Assembly: GCF_024519435.1 (NCBI RefSeq)
Contig: NZ_JALJRZ010000001.1
Location: 1 to 64,000 of the forward strand
Length of the DNA stretch: 64,000 nt
Direction: 5' to 3'
Source: Terrabacter sp. Ter38
GTDB lineage: Bacteria; Actinomycetota; Actinomycetes; Actinomycetales; Dermatophilaceae
Part shown: one piece after another, positions 42,251-51,400 of the stretch
Position numbering within the stretch: position 1 is the stretch's first letter
How the letters are laid out: every line of letters starts with the position of its first letter
Notes under the pieces: model-generated
The model's input: the letters and a program-made list of their open reading frames with translations, nothing else
Told to the model about the DNA's origin: nothing
The model's database searches: none
Made by a program: the position numbers and the translations under genes

Positions 42251-43225
42251 TCATTCGTGAGCCAGAAAGAGGATAGCGCCCGCCCGGAAGCTGGGTGGAC
42301 AGACACACCGATCGCATCGGTAATGGGTCTCGAGAACGTCTTCCAGAAAGCTCGTCGACGTTTGCCACGGCCACTCGTGACCGCTCTCGCCTGCAGGGAG
42401 CACCGCCTGCTCCACGCCTCTGCTTCCAGCAGTCTCGCGCCTGCGGTGACGGAGTCCCGGACGCGGGCCCCGACGTGAGTCCCGGGGTGGGGGCCTAGCC
42501 GTCGATCCTTCGCCGTCGGAGCGAGACTCACCTGGTCCCAGGACGCGATCGTCGCCCTTGGAGTTCCAGGCGAGGATGTCAAGAAGGCGTACGTCACTGA
42601 GGCGCACCTGGCCCCCGGCCGCAGCCCTGAGGACGCCGAACGCTTCCGGTTGGCTCGTGATGTCGTCGCGGATGGCTTCCGTGAGCAGGACCATGTAGTC
42701 CGCCTGGGTGCGGTCGCGTGCGTGTGGGACTGGGGCTCCGTCGCCGACGTAGCAGGCATGCACCCACCGGTCATGGAGCACGACGGAGTGCGGTCGCTTG
42801 CGGTGGAGCACCTTGGACAGGGTGGTCGCGCCGACGCCCCAAGGGCGCGTGGTGGGGTCGTCCAGCACCTCGTACAGCGCACGCACGGCAGGTCGAAGGT
42901 CAGCGGGATGCCGCACATCGGCCAACGGTTTCCCAAGGATGGGGTTTCTTAATGCTTCTTCCAGCCGAGCTCGCACGCGCTGGAGTCCGTAGAAGGACCT
43001 GATCTTGACGGGCACGTTCAACAGCCCGGGTGCGAGCAAGTCCCCGTCCGTGAGCCGGCCCGGTTCCCGGGTGTCGCCGTCGAAGCAGTCGTACGCGGGG
43101 AAGGCGTACGGGTGCTCGCTGACGGCATTCGCTGCAGCGTTAGTGTAGTCGCGGACCCAGGCCGAGGCCCTTTCAACCGGGACGACCACTCGACCTACCC
43201 GGATCTCCCCTGTGTGCCGTGTCAT
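42251..43225 (-). CDS. DUF6308-like protein
   Basis: The 324-residue product opens 'MTRHTGEIRVGRVVVPVERA' and contains 'DGDLLAPGLLNVPVKIRSFY', 'WGVGATTLSKVLHRKRPHSV' then VLHDRWVHACYVG, and 'LSDVRLLDILAWNSKG'. These are segments I associate with the DUF6308 family of actinobacterial proteins. Family members have no proven activity. The core is helical with conserved His/Arg/Asp clusters. After residue 225 the tail is Arg/Pro-rich and looks unlike the family, so a frameshift or changed C-terminus is possible. It stands alone in orientation between the nuclease gene and the GIY-YIG operon. Confidence 0.6.
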   Translation of the reverse strand: MTRHTGEIRVGRVVVPVERASAWVRDYTNAAANAVSEHPYAFPAYDCFDGDTREPGRLTDGDLLAPGLLNVPVKIRSFYGLQRVRARLEEALRNPILGKPLADVRHPADLRPAVRALYEVLDDPTTRPWGVGATTLSKVLHRKRPHSVVLHDRWVHACYVGDGAPVPHARDRTQADYMVLLTEAIRDDITSQPEAFGVLRAAAGGQVRLSDVRLLDILAWNSKGDDRVLGPGESRSDGEGSTARPPPRDSRRGPRPGLRHRRRETAGSRGVEQAVLPAGESGHEWPWQTSTSFLEDVLETHYRCDRCVCPPSFRAGAILFLAHE

Positions 43226-43482
43226 GGTCCGGACAGTAGCGCCGTGGAGCGTGACGCCCGCGCACAGGCGTGCGCTCGATCCTTGCGCCGTCTGGCCGAA
43301 ATCGGCGTTGGTGGGGAGAGACAGGAAAGGAAAGCACTTTTCCAGCAGGAGTCACCTCTCGCCGCTACCGCGGAGACCGTGCTGCAGGCCAGTTGTGGCA
43401 ATCACCGGAAGGGGCCTTACGGCTCACGGCTTTGGTCGGCACGGTGAACGTGCCAGCACTGGCTCGACTGTCGGTTGCGAAC

Positions 43483-44796
43483 CTAGTCAGGATCGAGCTC
43501 GGCGAGCAGCGCAAAGAGGTCGTTGGCGAGGTTGTCGTCGTGGTACTTCGCCATCATTCCCCGGCCCTTGCGCATGAGTCCGAGTGTAAGCCGGCGGGCG
43601 GGTTCCACCACGTCAGGTCGCTGCAGCAGGTCAATGAGACCCGCGGCGCCGACGAAGTAGATCGAATCGACGTCGCCGACAGTCCGGTAGTGACCTTGCT
43701 TCAACGGACCCCCGTCCTGAGGGTGCCTCATGAGCTTCCCGGGTGAGACGTTGACGAAGCCGTTCATGACCCACCCGTCCGGCCCAAGCGCCTCCGCTAC
43801 GACGAGCGTCTCGACGTTGTTGACGCTGATGGTGCTCAACCGGCGCTGCGTGCGGGACTGGTTCGTGCTGGGCATCGAGGTGATCGACCAGAAGCGGCGC
43901 TCCGTTTCGTGCGGCCACGGGACCACACTGAGCAAGTACACGAGCAGCGCGAGACGGAGCTCCGGGTAGTCCGCCCTGGCCCGCAGTGCCTCGAACTTCC
44001 CACCCGCCCGGGGGTGCGCAACCGCGGCTGCGACCCTGTCGCGAAGGTCGTACTCACCGTCAATGGCCCCATCGAGCCACCGCTCTTGTTCGACTCGGTC
44101 GACCACCACGTCCAACGTGCTCTCACCCATCGGAAGCCCCACAAGGGCCGAGTTGTACGGGCCCACGCCATCCCGCTCGAGGCGCTGGATGGTGCGACGT
44201 TCCAGGTCGTCCAGCTCGCTCGGCGCCGCGGGCGCGAAGTCCAACCCGGCGACCCGCCCAACCCAGTGGCGACGATGGGACGCGAACCGGGTCAACACGT
44301 CTCGGGCCTGGCCGACGTACCGGTAGCCGTCATCGAAGTGGAGGACGTAGATGCCACATCGCGGCGACCCTGCAGGGAGGATCGCCGACAGCGACACCCC
44401 CGGTGGCGCCTCGTAGTGGCGAAAGGCCAAGACCTTCCCCGGCTTGGACCTGACAGCGCCCGGGGCGGGTGGCCTCCGATTGGCTGGCGCCCTACCCGGA
44501 CTGCCCCGCTGTGGCCTGACTGGATGCGCCGCCTCGGTCGCTGTGCCCTGTGCGGGAGTCTCGTCGACCATTGTCCGGAAACGTATGCCGGGGCGGAATC
44601 GCAGCCGGACGATGCCATTCTTGGTCGCCTTGGGAGTGCCGGCGTCGAAGACGCCGAACCCCGCGACTGCGACGCGGCCACCCCGGGCGACCTCCCCGAG
44701 GACTACCTCGGCGAACGCGCCACACATGGCCTCGGCTGCCTCTCGGCCGCCGAGGCGTCCGGCCAGTGCCTCGATGAAGCTGGGCTCTTCCACCAT
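43483..44796 (-). CDS. HU-domain / GIY-YIG nuclease fusion protein
   Basis: This 437-residue protein fuses three parts. Residues 1-75 are a bacterial HU/IHF-type DNA-binding domain ('FIEALAGRLGGREAAEAMCG' to 'VAVAGFGVFDAGTPKATKNG' and 'RLRFRPGIRF'). A Pro/Arg linker (85-125) follows. Residues 145-220 are a GIY-YIG nuclease: G148-I-Y, 'GYRYVGQARDVLTRFASHR' with Y160-V-G and R170, the metal Glu in 'ELDDLERRTIQRLE' (E199), and N215 in 'PYNSAL'. Residues 225-437 are a helical domain of unknown type. The fold order would let it bind or bend DNA and cut it. It is the last gene of a four-gene minus operon. I know of no described HU-GIY-YIG protein. Confidence 0.8.
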   Translation of the reverse strand: MVEEPSFIEALAGRLGGREAAEAMCGAFAEVVLGEVARGGRVAVAGFGVFDAGTPKATKNGIVRLRFRPGIRFRTMVDETPAQGTATEAAHPVRPQRGSPGRAPANRRPPAPGAVRSKPGKVLAFRHYEAPPGVSLSAILPAGSPRCGIYVLHFDDGYRYVGQARDVLTRFASHRRHWVGRVAGLDFAPAAPSELDDLERRTIQRLERDGVGPYNSALVGLPMGESTLDVVVDRVEQERWLDGAIDGEYDLRDRVAAAVAHPRAGGKFEALRARADYPELRLALLVYLLSVVPWPHETERRFWSITSMPSTNQSRTQRRLSTISVNNVETLVVAEALGPDGWVMNGFVNVSPGKLMRHPQDGGPLKQGHYRTVGDVDSIYFVGAAGLIDLLQRPDVVEPARRLTLGLMRKGRGMMAKYHDDNLANDLFALLAELDPD

Positions 44797-44859
44797 GCGC
44801 CTCCTGCCCGCGGGAGCGGGCGCGCCTCGGGGCGCTTCACTCCATGCTCGCTCGCGCGG

Positions 44860-45396
44860 CTACCCGCTGGCAGGGGAACCGTGCCGTTCGCTGCGAACCA
44901 AACAGGTCCAGGAGGGCGCCGACGGCGGGGGCGTGAGTCGGACGGAGGGGCAGCTGCGGGCCGCCAGACGGCCAAGTACCTCTGCGTCCTCGACGTCGTC
45001 TGGACCGTCGAGGTCGATGACGATGTCCTGCATGGTCTGCTCGAACCGGTGGGTGACCGTGACGTCCGCGCCCTTGCCCGCCGAGATGCCCGCCCTGTCC
45101 AGCAGCGTCTCGGCGATCTTGCGCCGCCCCTGAGTCTGCACCTTGTCGTCGTTCATCCACTGGATGAGTCGCGACGCCGCGTCGTCAGCAGCCATGACGA
45201 TCCGCTCGGCCGCACGACGCTTGACCCCCCGGCGCTGCACCGCCATGCGTCTGGCAGACGACCGCGCCGTCGATGGCCAGGTGACGACACTGCCGGACTT
45301 GTCCGAGCGCATTGCCTTGCACCGGACGGCGTGTGGGCGGAGCGCGAACCACTCCTCGCTGAGATATGTCACGACCTCGTTGCCCGCCACCCCCAT
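44860..45396 (-). CDS. Hypothetical protein in the HU/GIY-YIG operon, 178 aa
   Basis: ATG 45396 ('MGVAGNEVVTYLSEEWFALR') lies seven bases after the previous stop. The N-terminal half is compact ('KSGSVVTWPSTARSSARRMA'), the middle helical ('DDAASRLIQWMNDDKVQTQG' and 'KIAETLLDRAGISAGKGADV'), and the last 25 residues are basic and Ser/Pro-rich. The arrangement 'RKIAETLLDRAGISAGK' then 'TVTHRFEQTMQDIV' recalls phage terminase small-subunit- or HK97-like accessory proteins, but the match is weak. No domain is assigned. Confidence 0.5.
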   Translation of the reverse strand: MGVAGNEVVTYLSEEWFALRPHAVRCKAMRSDKSGSVVTWPSTARSSARRMAVQRRGVKRRAAERIVMAADDAASRLIQWMNDDKVQTQGRRKIAETLLDRAGISAGKGADVTVTHRFEQTMQDIVIDLDGPDDVEDAEVLGRLAARSCPSVRLTPPPSAPSWTCLVRSERHGSPASG

Positions 45397-45403
45397 CACC
45401 GCC

Positions 45404-45811
45404 TCAGCGCGGGGTACTTGCGGTGCAGCTCGTCCACGCTGCTCTCGGGTCGGCCAGCACGGCCTGGTTGGCAGTCGCCTGCGACGCGAGACTCTTGTAC
45501 GCGCCGACGATGCCGTTGTACCGCTCACGCGCTGCCGTCAGGCGCTTCACGGCTTCGTCCTTCGTGATGCGGCCGGCCTTGGCCTCACGAGCGATCAGAC
45601 GAACCTCGTCCGCGATCTGCGACGCCTCCCCACGCAGGTCTTCCGCCTCATCAGCGAGCCTCCACGAGGTCTGCGCCGCCTGGTCCTGAAGCCTCTCGGC
45701 GGCGACCTGACGGTCGTGCTGCTTCTCCTGCGCGACGAACTCCTCCGCCGCTGCCTGTGCGCGCTGCTGCTCGATGACTGCAAGGACATCGCTGGGGTGG
45801 AAGTCGCTCAT
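45404..45811 (-). CDS. Coiled-coil hypothetical protein, 135 aa
   Basis: ATG 45811 overlaps the previous stop by one base ('MSDFHPSDVLAVIEQQRAQA'). Residues 12-115 are a nearly continuous charged helix ('EEFVAQEKQHDRQVAAERLQ', 'EVRLIAREAKAGRITKDEAV'), so it should form a coiled coil. No signal peptide, membrane segment or catalytic motif is visible. As a middle gene of the HU/GIY-YIG operon it may be a structural or scaffolding part. Confidence 0.6.
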   Translation of the reverse strand: MSDFHPSDVLAVIEQQRAQAAAEEFVAQEKQHDRQVAAERLQDQAAQTSWRLADEAEDLRGEASQIADEVRLIAREAKAGRITKDEAVKRLTAARERYNGIVGAYKSLASQATANQAVLADPRAAWTSCTASTPR

Positions 45812-46017
45812 CACTCGCCCTCGATCTCGGACTTGGCGGCCAGGTCCTGCTCCGGCTTCTCGTAGAGAGTTCCGCGTGCCTGCTCGCGCTGGACGAGTGC
45901 GACCACCGCGTCCTCGGCGTCGCCGAGCGAGTCGGCAACGAGGAGGTTCGCCGACTCCACGGCAGCGAGGTTGACTGACTTCGGCTGCATCGCACCCAGA
46001 TACTGGACGCGTGACAT
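45811..46017 (-). CDS. Small hypothetical protein opening the HU/GIY-YIG operon, 68 aa
   Basis: ATG 46017 follows AAGGAG six bases upstream. The product is 'MSRVQYLGAMQPKSVNLAAV' then helical to 'DLAAKSEIEGE'. It is acidic and lacks membrane segments. It is preceded by two interlocked inverted repeats (46034-46106), which puts any leader control of the operon at this start. The four genes 46017 to 43483 follow one another with gaps of 0, 7 and 63 bp. Confidence 0.6.
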   Translation of the reverse strand: MSRVQYLGAMQPKSVNLAAVESANLLVADSLGDAEDAVVALVQREQARGTLYEKPEQDLAAKSEIEGE

Positions 46018-46033
46018 TCCGGTCTCCTTGGTA

Positions 46034-46106
46034 GGTGCTGAAGCAGGAGCGCCGGAGGTTCAGCACCGCGCAAGGAATCGCATCTCTGATCAGACGACGC
46101 TCCTGC
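46034..46106 (-). promoter_or_regulatory. Two interlocked inverted repeats in the GIY-YIG operon leader
   Basis: GGTGCTGAA (46034-46042) pairs with TTCAGCACC (46059-46067), and GCAGGAGCG (46043-46051) pairs with CGCTCCTGC (46098-46106). Both are perfect 9-bp repeats arranged A-B-A'-B', a pseudoknot order. The inner arm ends four bases before the AAGGAG of the first gene. Possible roles are a translational switch or recombinase/repressor half-sites. Confidence 0.5.
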
Positions 46107-46131
46107 CGAAGACCTAGAGTCCGCTGTTCAA

Positions 46132-46314
46132 CTAGGCGACCATCGACAGGTCGAGGCTCTCCTCCTGGCGCACCTCCCCGACGATGATCCGCGACGGCCG
46201 CATGCGCAGCGCCTCCTTGACGAGGCGACGAAGCGGCACCTCGCCCATGCCCTCGAGGCTCGGTTGCCGGCACTGCATGGCCGCCACGTCGCGCCATGGG
46301 ATCTTCAGCCTGAA
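46132..46314 (-). pseudogene. Broken TadA/CpaF-type secretion ATPase, middle part
   Basis: On the minus strand the reading is 'FRLKIPWRDVAAMQCRQPSL' then 'EVPLRRLVKEALRMRPSRII' then VGEVRQEESLDL, followed by Ser-Met-Val-Ala-stop. This is the Walker B/His-box segment of TadA/CpaF ATPases and continues the protein exactly where the plus-strand fragment at 36925-37408 ends ('FELKI'). The rest of the gene after 'SLDL' is absent. Confidence 0.85.
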
Positions 46315-46498
46315 GTCTCAGTTTCTGCACTAGTTTGAGGTGGAGGCGTCGACCTCAGGACGAAGGAACCCCGCACGACCGTCACCACGGCAGCCGTCTA
46401 CTGCCGCATCTCGCTCGACCGCTCGGGTGGCGCGACACGTTCACACTTGCCCGACGCCGCCAACGGACCTTCGGGCTCTGGGCCGATACCGTTCAGGC

Positions 46499-47569
46499 AT
46501 GTCCTCCGATCCGAACGCCCAGCGGCTGCAGCTCGCGCAGCAAAGGCGAAAAGTAGACTTCGACTCCTACGACATCACCGTCGATGAGTTGGTTCGTCGC
46601 GTCTCCCGTGGGCGAATCGAGATCGCACCGGCTTACCAGCGACAGTTTCGATGGGATGAAACTCGACAATCCCGCCTCGTCGAGTCCCTTCTCCTCGGCA
46701 TCCCAGTTCCTCCCTTGTTCATGGCCACCAATGTGGACGCCAGCCAAGGCACTCGGTGGGAAGTCGTTGACGGACTTCAGCGACTTCTGACCTTGGTCAA
46801 CTTCATCGGCGACAGCGAGGTGCGCGGTGTTGTCAGGTTTGACAAGGACAAGAAACCTCTTGAATTGGTGGGCCTTGAGAAGCTCACGCGGCTACATGGC
46901 CAGGCTTTCAACACCCTGCCGCCTGACCTGCGGACCGGCCTTGAGGATCGCCCTCTTCGGGTCACGGTCCTCAACGATAAGAGCGACCTGCAGGTGCGCT
47001 TTGACTTGTTCGAACGCCTAAATACGGGTGGGATACGCCTAACGGACCAAGAGGTTCGCGAATGCGTGTTTATGGGTGAATTCGTCAATCTGCTAAGCCA
47101 TTTAGCCAAAGATGCGAACTTCCGCACGGTCGTCCGTCTCCCGAAGACGAACATGCAGGATGGAACAGCGGAGGAGTATGTTCTACGATTCTTCGCCTTC
47201 CATGACCGGTACAAACAGTTCGACCACTCCGTCAAAGACTTCCTTAACGACTACTGTGAGGCTAATTCGAGGACCGCCAAGGCTGAGACCCGAGTCGCGC
47301 TCTTCTCACAGACATTCAGGTATCTGGCTGCCGCATTTCCCGAAGGATTGAAGTCACGAAAGGGAACCACAGCGGTCAATCTCTACGAGGGAATCTCGGT
47401 CGGGGCCGCGCTGGCCCTTAAACAGAATCCCCAATTGGACGTGCCAAACTCGCTCGACTGGGTGAGGTCCGATGCAATGCGCGCAGTGACGACGGGCGCG
47501 ACTAACAATCGGTCACGCGTCACCGGGCGCATAGAACTCTGCCGTGATCACTTCCTGTCCGGGTCATGA
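46499..47569 (+). CDS. DUF262 (GmrS/ParB-like) protein
   Basis: ATG 46499 ('MSSDPNAQRLQLAQQRRKVD') has no SD. A TACCGT hexamer ends seven bases before it, so the transcript may be leaderless. The 356 residues carry DUF262 signatures: 'PAYQRQFRWDETRQSRLVES' then LLLGIPVPPLFM, 'VVDGLQRL' at 90-97 (canonical DGQQR, here DGLQR), and 'FERLNTGGIRLTDQEVRECV'. DUF262 is the ParB/GmrS-like nucleotide-dependent nuclease core of several anti-phage enzymes. The Gln-to-Leu change in the DGQQR motif is worth noting. GC is lower than its surroundings. Its stop overlaps the HEPN gene by four bases. Confidence 0.85.
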   Translation: MSSDPNAQRLQLAQQRRKVDFDSYDITVDELVRRVSRGRIEIAPAYQRQFRWDETRQSRLVESLLLGIPVPPLFMATNVDASQGTRWEVVDGLQRLLTLVNFIGDSEVRGVVRFDKDKKPLELVGLEKLTRLHGQAFNTLPPDLRTGLEDRPLRVTVLNDKSDLQVRFDLFERLNTGGIRLTDQEVRECVFMGEFVNLLSHLAKDANFRTVVRLPKTNMQDGTAEEYVLRFFAFHDRYKQFDHSVKDFLNDYCEANSRTAKAETRVALFSQTFRYLAAAFPEGLKSRKGTTAVNLYEGISVGAALALKQNPQLDVPNSLDWVRSDAMRAVTTGATNNRSRVTGRIELCRDHFLSGS

Positions 47570-48240
47570 TCAGCGTCGCTACCCACATCGACGAACTGAA
47601 CGATCGCATGGACGCAGCCGTTCTGCTTCTCGATCAGACACACCCGGACCCTAAGAGTTCACAATTGCCAGGGCCGGTCGCTCGCGAAGCACGCGGCCTT
47701 GTGGTCGTAATGTTGTTTGCAGCTTACGAGAACCTCCTGAAGTCGCTGACGCGCACCTTGCTGGAAGCAGCCATTAGATGCAATGTGTCAACGAAGAGGC
47801 TTCAGCCCGGTATCATGACATTCGCGCTGCTCAATGCGACTAAGGGCACTCTCGCAAAGGGCACCAAGAAGCTATTTTCGGACAGCCTCCCAGAACTAAT
47901 TGACACGTTCCGATCGGGTCAGTCCGACTGCCGGATCAATAGTGCCGCATTTCCAGATGACGGATCATTTATGAAATCTAGCCAAGTAGCACTGTGGTGC
48001 GAGGTGTTCGACATTTCTAATCCTCCATCCATTCTTCGCCACACTTGGCAGGCACTCGACGGAGTTGTTAGTCAACGAAACGACGTGGCTCATGGCGCTC
48101 GCACGCCTGGCGAAGTAGGACGCCTCTATACGGAACAAGAGATGCGCGCTCTCGTCGATCAATGGCGCGGCGATTGGACAATCTTCTTGCAGCACATTGA
48201 GTCCGCCGCATCAACTAGGGACTTCTTCCGAGTGCCTTGA
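47566..48240 (+). CDS. HEPN-like putative RNase (MAE_28990/MAE_18760 type)
   Basis: ATG 47566 overlaps the DUF262 stop (ATGA). The 224 residues are helical, with 'LFAAYENLLKSLTRTLLEAA' near the N-terminus and 'VVSQRNDVAHGARTPGEVGR' near the C-terminus, where R171 and H176 form the R-x4-6-H active site of HEPN ribonucleases. This overall pattern fits the MAE_28990/MAE_18760 HEPN family, which I recall being paired with DUF262 proteins. HEPN toxins cleave RNA, so the pair is likely an abortive-infection or toxin-antitoxin-like defence module. Low GC sets it apart from the neighbours. Confidence 0.82.
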   Translation: MISVATHIDELNDRMDAAVLLLDQTHPDPKSSQLPGPVAREARGLVVVMLFAAYENLLKSLTRTLLEAAIRCNVSTKRLQPGIMTFALLNATKGTLAKGTKKLFSDSLPELIDTFRSGQSDCRINSAAFPDDGSFMKSSQVALWCEVFDISNPPSILRHTWQALDGVVSQRNDVAHGARTPGEVGRLYTEQEMRALVDQWRGDWTIFLQHIESAASTRDFFRVP

Positions 48241-48399
48241 CAGTCAGCGAACCGAAGTCGCCCGGCTCATCAACTCTACTTCTCGCCAGCTTCAGAGTTC
48301 TCTTTAAGGGCGACCCACACTCGCCCGCGCTCGGAGGGAGAGCAGCGTCTACACCGCCCGGCATGTCGGGAGACTCCCAACCTTGGGAAGGTTGGAGTC

Positions 48400-48459
48400 A
48401 TGTCGGAGAACACGTCCAAGAGGTACTTGCCTGAGCTGAAGGCTCGGGCGGTGATGTCA
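48400..48459 (+). pseudogene. IS3-family OrfA remnant (first 20 codons)
   Basis: ATG 48400 gives 'MSENTSKRYLPELKARAVM', the start of IS3 OrfA helix-turn-helix proteins, and then the sequence diverges into the 3' end of the LysM/BTAD gene on the other strand. An imperfect inverted repeat lies just upstream (48373-48398; arms CCCAACCTT and AAGGTTGG). Confidence 0.7.
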
Positions 48460-48471
48460 ATCCGCCTAACT

Positions 48472-51400
48472 TCAGCTGGCGTGGCTTGTCCGTTCCAGCC
48501 AGTTCCTGCCTGCGATGACCTCCATGGTGCGGTCGCTGAGATCGAGGGGTGCCCCTTCGATGTCCGAGCGGTTGAGGACATCTTCGCGAAGGATCCGGCG
48601 CGCTTCGGCGTGGTGGCCTTCGGCGTCGGCGATGGCGGCGAGGTCGAGCCGCGGGATGTCCTCGTCGGGCGCGGCGAGTGCGGCGGTCTCTGCGGCGAGT
48701 CTGGCCCGGCGCAACTCGTTTGAGTGGAGGCTGTGAGTGGTGACGAGGTGGGCGACGTCGACGATGGCGCACAGCAGGTGCTGGTCGATCCGGTCGCCAT
48801 CGACGAGCCAGTACCAGCGGTCCTCTTTGAGGCTGCTGAACGGTTGGCCCTGCACGAGCCGCAGGGCGGCGTCGAGGTCCTCGATACCCTCGGGTCCGCG
48901 TGCCTCTCCGCGGACTCGGAGGCGGCGGAAGAGGTCGGCGTCGACGAGGACGTCGACGACTTGGTAGACGCCGACGCCGCGGGCGAGGGCGGCTGGTGCC
49001 TTCCGGGCGTCGGGGAGGTGCTTGTCGCCGGAGCGGGGGTTCACTCCGAGCCAGTCGCGCAGGATCCGGATGTAGTCGCGGGCTTTGGCCTGGGTGATGT
49101 TGAAGGTGTCGGCGAGCTCGCCCGGGGTGGCGCCATGGGGGCGGGTGGCGAGGTAGGTGAGCATCTCGGTGAAGTAAGACTTGCGCTTGGTCAGCGGGGT
49201 TCCGCGGGTCCGGGCGCTCACCGGCCCGAGCAAGGTTAGGCGTGGTAGCCGGCAGTCGTTGGACCACCACGCGGCGAGGTCAGCGTCGAGAGTGGGGTCC
49301 GCGGCGAGCACGGAGTCGCTGACCTGATTGGTGACCTTGGGTGCGAGTGCTTGCAGGTCCTCTCTGGTGGTCGCGCCGCCGCGGAGGTACTCCTCGTCGT
49401 CCTGGTCGAGCACGGTGGTGACCGGTTCGCCGGGGCTCTGCTCGTCGACCGAGCGGGGCATGGTGTGTTCTTGGCGGAGGGCCCCGGCGTCGTTGGTCCA
49501 GGACCGCCACCCCTCGGCAGCATCGGCAGAGGTCGGGATGGGGATGTCGTTGGGATCCTCGCTCTGGGCGAGCAGGGCTGCGCAGCCTTGGGCTTCGTCG
49601 TGGGTGAGGCCGACTGCGACGAGGTCGAGCCCGACGCCCGGCAGCACGACCCGCCCATCGGCCGTCACGGTGATCTCCATGGGTGTGGCTGGGCCGGCGC
49701 CGTCGCTACCGGTTCTGGTGCCGGTGCCGGTGCCGGTGAGGTCGCCGCAGACGACGACGCTGGTGGCGGTGCGGCCGGCGTGTGTGTGGATGAGGTCAAG
49801 CAGCTGTGTCAGGGCTGGGGTGGCCGCGGTCTGGGCGGCACTGTCGAGGATGAGTAGGCGTGCGGGCCAGGCGTCGGCGCCGGCCTGGGCGGCCCGGGCA
49901 GTGGGCACGTCGTCGCCAAGGTCGTGGGCCCTGTCGAGGGTCGCGACGGCCTCGGCCAGGACGTCCGCGGCCGGGTCGCCGCCGGCGTGGACGCGGAGCC
50001 GGTCTGGGTTCATGCCGGCCACCTCTATGCCGACCCCGATCATGTCGACCCGCACTCCGTGTGACCACGGGTTGCAGGCGATCTCGGCGAGCAGGTACCG
50101 GGCCAGGTCGCGACTGAAGTCCGGGTCTCCGGTGATGCTGACGTCGAGGTCCTCGAGGTTGAGCAGCCAGAACTCGCCGGTATCGCTGGCTCCGATCGTC
50201 ACGAGCAGAGGGTAGGGAGCGGGCTGGTCCGGCACGGCTGGCCCGACTTTGTCGAGAAGCGTGCCGTTCGGGAGGGTCCAGTGAAGCTGGTCGGGAGTGC
50301 CCTGCCAAGGCGCGGCGAGGGCGGCCGGGGCGGCCAGGTGCAGGTGGATCGTCGAGGCGGTCAGCTCGACGGCCGCGAGCGGCGGTACGGCGCCACCGGC
50401 TCGGGTGTGGACAGCGGCGAGACGGCGGAGCAGCCCGTCCACGTAGTCGACGGTCGGGGCGCTGATGCCGCCCACCGCGATGATGGACTTCTCCACCGGC
50501 GCCAGTGCCGGCTCGGGGGTGGCGATCGTGCGGCCCGGACGCCGTGCCCGGAACTGGGCTGCCCGTCGCCTCCGCAGACTCAGGAGCATCGAGCCTGCGA
50601 GGAGCGCTCCCGCGCCGGAGAGGCCGGCCAGTATCCACGGGGTCGGCACGTCACCCTGCTGATCCGTGACCGATGGTTCCTCGATCGACGCCCCGGGGGT
50701 TGATGGTCGCGCGGATCTGCTCGTGGCTGTGGGGTTCTCGGCCGGTCTCGTAGGAGGCTGTGTGGCCGGTGTCGGTCCCTCAGCCGCGGTAACGGTTGAG
50801 CCTGCGACATCGTTGGGTTCTTGGGCGGATGGAGACGATGGTGGAGGGTCGCCGTGTTCGGGTGCCGACCGGAGTGGCCCGTGGCGCTCAGGTGATGGGG
50901 CTGGCTCGCCGGGCGCCGGCGGGATGGCCGGTTCCTGAGGCGCGGGGATGCTCAGGATCCATCCGGGGCGGATGAGGTCCGGGTCGCGCATCCGCTCGCT
51001 GTCGGCCTGCCGGGTGTTGGTGGAGGCGGCGAAGATCTCCGGGTAGCGGTTGGCATCGCCCAACTGCTCCTGCGCGATGTCGGAGAGGGTGTCCCCCGGC
51101 TGCACGGTGACAGTGTCCGCGCGGGCGTCGTCCGCCCATCGGTGGCTCTCGGGAGCTCGAGACTCCCCTTCGGCTGCGCTCGGCACGGTCAAGGACCACC
51201 CCGGCTGGATGAGGTCCGGGTCCGTCAGTCGCGCGCCATCGGCCTGGCGAGTGTCCTTCGAGGCCTCGAAGATCTCCGGATACCGACTCGCCGCCCCCAG
51301 CTGTTGCTGCGCGATCTGCGAGAGCGTGTCTCCCCGCTCGACCGTGACGGTGTGTGCGGCGTCTGCGGTGGCGGCCTCCTTGGGCAAGACGAGCACGGTG

